This document shows positions 58,077-64,000 of a stretch of DNA of 64,000 nucleotides, one piece after another (the first letter of the stretch is position 1; each line of letters starts with the position of its first letter). The stretch comes from Plotosus lineatus. Its lineage: Eukaryota > Chordata > Actinopteri > Siluriformes > Plotosidae. The notes under the pieces are model-generated. The model had not been told where the DNA came from. It worked only from the letters and a program-made list of their open reading frames with translations, and ran no database searches. The stretch lies in contig CM045731.1 in the NCBI GenBank assembly GCA_024760905.1, positions 18,721,001-18,785,000 of the forward strand. The letters are read 5' to 3'. The translations under genes and the position numbers were made by a program.

Positions 58077-58198
58077 AGGAACATTTTTACCTCCACTTTC
58101 TACTGATGTTCGTCACACACATTGAGTCGACTTTCATTAGGCAGTTATAAAATAGTATTGCTATTAATGTGAGGAGCTAGTAATGGTGAGGACATGGA

Positions 58199-58221
58199 CA
58201 CACACACACACACACACACAC
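58199..58221. repeat. (CA)n microsatellite
   Basis: Eleven CA units. Confidence 0.95.
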
Positions 58222-58299
58222 AGAGCTGAGACAGGACCTCACCACCTAATGGTCACTCATTAGCTCTGAGGGTTGCGATGTGTGCAATCAGGGATTGAA

Positions 58300-58915
58300 G
58301 CCTGGTACAGAAAAAGAGTGAGTGAGACAAGGGGAGGGAGAGACGGATATAGAAGGTGGTGATGAAGCTTTTGTGAGCGGTGAAGAGATTTATGAGCAGA
58401 CAGATGCAGAAATGTGGGGGTAAAAGGATGGAGACAGTAACACTGATGGAGAGAAAGAGGGAGACAGACATTTATCAGAGAATTGGGGAGAACATGATGG
58501 AGGAAACAAGTTAAGGAATATGAGAGAAAGAGAACAATAGAAAGAAATAGTAAGTGATCGCGCGAGAGAGAGAGAGAGAGAGAGAGAGATGGTGAGACAA
58601 AGCAGGGGATGAAAGGAGTGATGGTGAGAGAATGAGTGAGGGAAAGAGCAATAAATAGATGAAATAAGACAAAACATGGATGGAGCGATAGAGGGCTGTA
58701 GAAGGCATGGAGTTGAGTAGTAGTGAAAGAGAACACAAGGGATAATAGGAGAGAGCACGAGTGATGGGGACATAATGAAGTGAGAAAATGATTAAACGAA
58801 AGCAAAAGCAGTTGATGGAAGGAGGTAGAGAGTCAGAAGGTGAGAAAGTGAGTGATGGACAGAGAGAAAAAACAAGTAATCAAGGGAGAGAAAAAGTGAG
58901 AGATGGAGGAAGAGT
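58300..58915. repeat. purine-rich (GA)n block
   Basis: Over 600 bp of GAGA/GAAA-rich sequence with a pure GA core at 58563-58589, the strand opposite in composition to the block at 55655-56196. Confidence 0.9.
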
Positions 58916-59950
58916 CTTCTTCAGTTGAATCTTCTGACTCGGACATCAACTCGCACACACCTATGATTGGTTACTCTTCCCGTGATTGACGAGAGAGCTT
59001 GTATATCCCACCCAGAGCATCCGGCGTGTTTAGCCATCTTGGCTCTCAGCAACATCTGGTCTGTACTTTCAAGCCTTCTTATTTTGGTGTTGCAGCATTC
59101 GGGAGCTGCGCGTCTCCTTTCTTTATTCTGTAATGATGATGCTGTGCTATCAGCTCTGCCTGCTTGGTGTAGGTTTGAAAATATCTTGGGTTTTGATGAA
59201 TCATGCAGGTTTGCCTTTCTGACTCTGCAGCACACTTCTAAATACAGCAGCTGGTTTCTCAGGGAGAGCGAAACCAGCCATGAACTCTTGGCTTGTGCTA
59301 AACCAACTCATGCAGCCAAATGTTGTCCCTCCATCCCATCGAAAGGAAACTTTATTGTGACATCCATGAAATGTCGTCAGGATTAAAATATATATTTTTT
59401 TATAATAAGCAAGAGAGATTGTGTCTGCAGGAAGCCCAGCGGGTCTGCGTTAGTATTCCGGCCCTCAGCGCCATCTGTAATACCGCCTGAATATTTCATG
59501 AGCTGCAGCTCTTGGAGAATTTTACAGATAGCTGAACACTTTCACTAGTGAGAGCAACACTGCTGTCTATCAACTGCGACAGAGAAAACCTCAAATTCGA
59601 TTCCCTTATAAGGCTGCTTATAAAATGTGTTTTTTTTTTTTTTTTTTTTTTTTTGGAGGGGGTTCTATGTAAAACTGAACATACGTGTCGAACTGGAGAT
59701 GAATAGAAGTGAGTCCAGAAGTATTTGAATGACACCTCCATCATAGGGGTTAACCTGAACAGAGTTGAGGACACGAGAAAATTGAGTGCTTGTATGGAAT
59801 TTCAAATATTTTACATTTAAGTGAACAATAATAATAGTAATGTGCTTGAAAACAATAATTAAACAAATTATTTAAATATTGCATAATTAAGTTAACAGAA
59901 ACAAGAATAATGATTCAGATATTTCTGAATCCCCACCACCACCTCCATTT
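58916..59950. other. rngtt: intron 8 sequence, no supported gene
   Basis: Contains a T26 run (59630-59655) and a 139-codon open frame at 58967-59386 without splice-compatible or family features. Confidence 0.5.
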
Positions 59951-59954
59951 TTCA

Positions 59955-60260
59955 CTCCTGATTTAGTTGTATCCAATTCCCACCCTTCAAATATTGCTTC
60001 CCTATCATATACGATGCAATGCAAATGTCCTGTCTGTGATGCACAGTGTGTCCAACTGCATCTTTATGTACTGCTGCGTATGCGCATTCGGGGGGAGCCT
60101 AACACACTCTGAGAGAAGGCGCTATCCGTCCCGTTGTACGAATGAGCTCAAAGGTGCACATGATTGGCTTGTGATTGTTCTGAGTGACAGGGTGTTGAGC
60201 GTATGTTGTTATTCCCTCTCGAGAGTTTTGTCAATTCGTTTTCATGAACTGCCGGTTGCA
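59955..60260 (-). mobile_element. S5 SINE-like repeat
   Basis: TCCTGATTTAGTTGTATCCAATTCCCACCC-type start shared with 40440-40470, and GAACGAGCTCA/ATGATTGGCT blocks also shared. Its tRNA-like end is weak. Confidence 0.6.
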
Positions 60261-60269
60261 GATAACTGC

Positions 60270-61105
60270 AACAGCAACATGAATTTGATCCTTGTGAATG
60301 CACTACTTGAAGACCCATAATTACTTCTGGTATTAAAACAAACAAACAAAAAGTAATAACAAAATCATAATATTAATTTTTAGCAGTTATATTGCACTCA
60401 TTCACTGTCTTCAAAATCAGCAAGGAAACTGTTGACTGGCATCAGCCCTGCAATGGCTGAAGCAGGAGAACAAAGCTGTAGGTAATGGGCCTGCAACCTC
60501 AGCCCCGCTGTGATCGATCTGAAATGGTGCTTACCGTGTTCACAGTGATGTATTGCTCATTAGCACCACAGAACCTGAGCTCACATCGTCTCACTTTCTC
60601 CCCACCCCGATCTCCTTCGACTCCTCGAAGGGTTCACACTCTTGCAGATCCCGAGGGAGATGTGTAATATTTATGAATCTGATAGCACTATGGTTGCAAT
60701 AATGCTGTTATTGAAGCCCCCCAGTTGGACTTGCTGAGTTATGCCCAGGCAGCATCCTATCACATTAAAACAGAAACGCCTCTAGATCAGTCAAACCACC
60801 ACATGGACGAATGAAGAAAAAAATACAAACCCGTCCTGACCATTTCAAAATAATAATGATAACAATAGCAAAGAATGCTGTGAAGGAGAATGGATGACAC
60901 TTGCACAGTCGATATTAACATTGGCGCCAACATCACTGTCACAGTTTGACAACACAAAAATTAGGCGTGGGAATTTGAGTAAAATTGATTGAGCGACGTT
61001 GACAGGAGAATGGAAATGTGATCACACTAGCATAACGTTTGCATAACTCATCACACACTCCTTGATGCAATTTGGAACAGTCAATTTATAATAATCATAA
61101 TTAAT
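60270..61105. other. rngtt: intron 8 sequence, nothing recognised
   Basis: No exon resembling the next capping-enzyme segment (after KADGTR) was found here or further right. Confidence 0.5.
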
Positions 61106-61109
61106 AGGA

Positions 61110-61290
61110 GGGTTCCTGAGTGGCACGTCGACAACGTGCGTGACCATCAACCTGGAGATCACAAGTTCGAGTCCAGGTTGATGCTGCAGCCATTCGTGAC
61201 CGGGAGTCCATGACAGCTAATTGGCATACGCTAAGAGGTATACACTACCCTGTCACTCACAGCGTTCAACAGTGAATCCATGGGTGTCTG
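61110..61290 (+). mobile_element. S6 tRNA-like SINE, decayed
   Basis: Head GGGTTCCTGAGTGGCACGTC and B-box-like AAGTTCGAGTCC, followed by a body ending in CACTACCCTGTCACTCAC. Confidence 0.6.
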
Positions 61291-61543
61291 TGAGCTCATT
61301 TGTATGAAAGGGGCAGACAGCGCTTTCTCTCTGAGTGTGCTAGTCATGTCATGGAGGGGGCATGTGCATGTTTTTACCTTCTCTGGTTGCTGGTTGTATG
61401 TAATCGAGAGGCTACACTTGATGGATGGAAATTAGCTCCGACTAAAATTAGTGGAGAAAAACAGGTGAAGAATAAAAACAAATAATAATTACATCACATA
61501 TTTATTACACTGAGGCGGGTTTGCTAACCGTTATACCATTATT

Positions 61544-61546
<3 letters not shown>

Positions 61547-61582
<36 letters not shown>

Positions 61583-61602
61583 GGGGTGGGGGGGTGGGGG
61601 GT
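61547..61602. repeat. (GT)n followed by G-runs
   Basis: (GT)n then G7-T-G7-T-G6 at 61580-61601, a sequence that could form a G-quadruplex. Confidence 0.9.
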
Positions 61603-61609
61603 CTGGACA

Positions 61610-63425
61610 ATTGATTAGATATACAAAAGAGCACAAACCTCTGTCAAGCCCAGAAATCTCCCATATGAAAATCTCTGTCTTTCACAATGGTAAAGAATCC
61701 TTTAAAAATTTCCTGGATCCGGAATGTGATCATCTTGATATGGGGTCTTCCTATTCAAAAGCCACGCCTCTTATAGAAATTTCATGTTCATAATGCACAT
61801 TTAATGTGGATTTTTGTAGCTGGTACTGTTTGAGCAACAGATGTGTTCCCTCTTTTTTGGCATCAATCCTACATGTGATCCAGATGTGCTTTTGGATGTT
61901 TTTTTTTGCATTCTCAGTGCGGGTAAATGCACAACCCTGAGAGAGCAGTGAAGGTCAAAGCTGTGCAATAAATCAGAACACACTGCTTAAATCTATCTGG
62001 CTCAGTGTCTCGTGAACTGCATGAATGTTGACTGATTGTTTGGCTCAAGCATGGCGTCTCGATCATGCTGGGTTGAAGGTTCAAAGATTACTTAGTTATG
62101 ATTGGCTTCGGGAGGGCCCCCCCCCCCCATTTTCCTGCCAAATGCCTTGGTTCATTCCTGAGACAGTAGACATGACACTGACTCATCTTTTTAAATACAC
62201 AAGATCACACCTGGTGGATTTCACAAAGAAATAACAATCTGGAATTCTCTTTGTTTTTTGCCAATTGCTTTAAATTAAAAAAACAAAGAAATCAAAGCAC
62301 CTGTACCTAAACAAACAACAACAACAAAAAAATACACAGCACCCCCTGCATGTTGTGTTTTTGACCATCATGGCGGTGAAGGTGTGGAAGTTTTGCATGT
62401 CTGCAGCTGTGTTACAGGTGAATATCCTGAACACTGAAGAACCCACAGTACTGCCCTGCTGTTGCTTTGTAAGGTTGAAAGTACTGGGATTATCCTGTAA
62501 TGAGCTGCAACCTCCTCCCCAAGGACTAAGAACAATGTCGCCCCTCTTACCGGATTGGAAAAAGCACAGAGAGAGAAAGAGAGACCGCCTCCGTTCCATT
62601 TCTGAAAGTGGCTTCCTTATTGTGAGAAATAATTGGTCTATTTCAGAACATTATGCCACGCATTATGGAAATGGACCCACACTTCGGCTTCATTCAGAGC
62701 ATGTGTGCGGGATGCGATGGCGTTGAAATGTTATAACTGTTCATGAAGGTTTATTGTGTTTTTAATGGTCTATATTTTCAAAAGTGTTGAAGAGATATAC
62801 CTATTTTCTATGGATTGCTTTTTGTTTTGTTTTGTATGAAATGCAGTTTTGAGCTCACTTTCATTTTTGTTTATTTAAGTTAAATGTTTGTTCTTTTTGC
62901 TCAGAAGTACAGATCAGAGTTTTTTTGAGGGTGTAGTCCTTAAGCATGAATACAACAAAAGAAATCTGTTGAGCTGTTGATAGACCATTTAACACTAGCA
63001 TTTTCCAGACCGATAGAATTGACCTCAGCTTTCTGAACCCGTGTGAACTTTCAGTACCAGACTACTAATTTAACCATTAATGTGCTTTTGGGGTGTCCAT
63101 GTCAGGTTTTAGAACTCACCATGTTACGTGATGCGAGTTAAGCCGTGAGATTTGTCTTGGGTTAGAAATGTGTGAACGTTTCTGAAGGATCTGTGGCACG
63201 GCCTGATGTGGGTGGAAGCACCTTCCCGAGAGGGGTTTATATATTTTTTCCATCACACTTAGTCTTCTGTCTTGGTGTATTCTCTGCTGACTGATGTACA
63301 AAACCCATCTTGAAATGGCAGTAATAATAATTATATTTACTTTATCATAATATATTAACACCTTTATTCTTTTTTGGAAAAAAAAAGTATTACAGTTTAA
63401 CGACCAATCATTGCAAACATGAGAA
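61610..63425. other. rngtt: intron 8 sequence, nothing recognised
   Basis: 1.8 kb with no supported exon or element end. Confidence 0.5.
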
Positions 63426-63426
63426 A

Positions 63427-63963
63427 TATTGGGATCCCTCGCTGCTTCGCGCTTCAGTTCATGCGGTTTCAGTGCATCGTGGATTTTATAAAATAAATAA
63501 ATAAATATTCATCGAATTGAAAAAATAAGGAAATCAAGGAAGAATAGGGGAAAAAGTTAAGGAAAAGGCCACAAAAACAAGGCAAATTATACAAAAAAAC
63601 CCTAAACATACACAAAACAAAAAACTCAAAATCTCCCATCAAAACTACTTACATTGTTGCATCTGTGTGTGCGCACGTGCAGTTGCGTGCGTATGTATGT
63701 ATGTATGTACGTATGTATGTGTGTCGTGTTCTTCTCATGCAATACCATCTTGTATGTGTGTGTATTTATATTTTATTTTCATCTTATGTTATTTTTCAAT
63801 GTTTAATTGTTATAACCATTTATAGCATTGAAATATGTATTTATTGATATATACATGTACGTATACGTCAGTGGGGGTGGGGTGGGGTGATCCTACTCCG
63901 CGGATTTCGGTGGTTGCGTGGGGATCTCGGTCCCAATTAAACGCAGAAAGTGAGGGATCCCTG
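63427..63963. mobile_element. M-b MITE
   Basis: GGGATCCCTCGCTGCTTCGC at the left and GAAAGTGAGGGATCCCTG at the right with TA at 63964-63965. Includes the uninterrupted site GTAAGTAGTTTTG (complement) used to date the M-c insertion at 22383. Confidence 0.88.
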
Positions 63964-64000
63964 TACTGTCATTTTATCCAAACTGAAAACAGATTGTTTG

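Noticed and set aside
57536..58096. 186-codon reverse open frame
   Set aside because: Its start is an Arg-Glu run from (CT)n, no known domain can be seen, and it lies inside rngtt intron 8.
58260..58805. 181-codon reverse frame rich in Ser, Leu and Phe
   Set aside because: It is the complement of the GA-rich block; purine-only strands lack stops in the opposite pyrimidine reading.
58967..59386. 139-codon forward frame in intron 8
   Set aside because: No similarity to the expected next capping-enzyme segment and no family motif; no matching splice sites were found.
55281..64000. Search for rngtt exon 9
   Set aside because: No segment resembling YMMLIDG and the following residues was found; the exon is assumed to lie beyond the window.

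Overview
This window is nuclear DNA of a ray-finned (teleost) fish. The evidence is spliced vertebrate genes with long introns, very dense (CA)n, (TA)n and (CT)n microsatellites, and many fish-type SINEs, LINEs, Tc1/mariner and hAT relics. Two genes can be read with confidence. On the minus strand is a complete two-exon pnrc1 (proline-rich nuclear receptor coactivator 1; CDS 4997-4641 and 3137-2757). On the plus strand are the first eight coding exons of rngtt (mRNA capping enzyme; ATG at 17256, last visible exon ending at 55267). The genes lie head to head, start codons about 12.3 kb apart. The same neighbours lie divergently on human 6q15, so this is conserved synteny.

The rngtt exons are 17256-17319, 19434-19543, 24219-24322, 27017-27105, 38883-38958, 47400-47649, 52673-52782 and 55166-55267. 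They join in frame into 301 codons plus two bases. This covers the whole RNA 5'-triphosphatase domain ([10 protein letters not shown], Cys126), the acidic linker, and the start of the guanylyltransferase domain up to the KADGTR active-site motif (Lys297). The rest of the gene lies beyond the right edge. Intron 4 has a GC rather than GT donor. Exon 8 sits between a (GT)n tract that stands where the polypyrimidine tract should be and a complementary (AC)n tract.

Almost everything else is transposable-element sequence. I recognise two LINE families: LINE-a, with an RTE-like look, and LINE-b, a Rex/CR1-like APE-RT element. I use working names for the SINEs: S1 (with two alternative 3' tails), S2, S3, S4, S5 and S6. 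There are two hAT elements with perfect 8-bp target duplications, one Harbinger-like element with a TAA duplication, two Tc1 relics with transposase remains, and several mariner-type MITE families bounded by TA (called M-a to M-f). Many are nested, and insertion order can be read from duplications and from empty copies elsewhere in the window.

Layout: 1-1365 LINE and MITE; 1366-5880 pnrc1 and flanks; 5880-14920 SINE/LINE field; 14930-16740 Tc1 relic between CA repeats; 16900-17255 rngtt upstream region; 17256-27105 rngtt exons 1-4 with nested hAT, MITE, LINE and SINE insertions; 27106-38882 intron 4 with a Harbinger-like element, LINE-b and a 380-bp (TA/CA) block; 38883-47649 exons 5-6 separated by a run of TA-target elements; 47650-55267 exons 7-8; 55268-64000 intron 8 with a pyrimidine-rich block, a ~44-bp minisatellite, a purine-rich block and a terminal MITE. 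No tRNA, rRNA, CRISPR, operon or viral gene was found.
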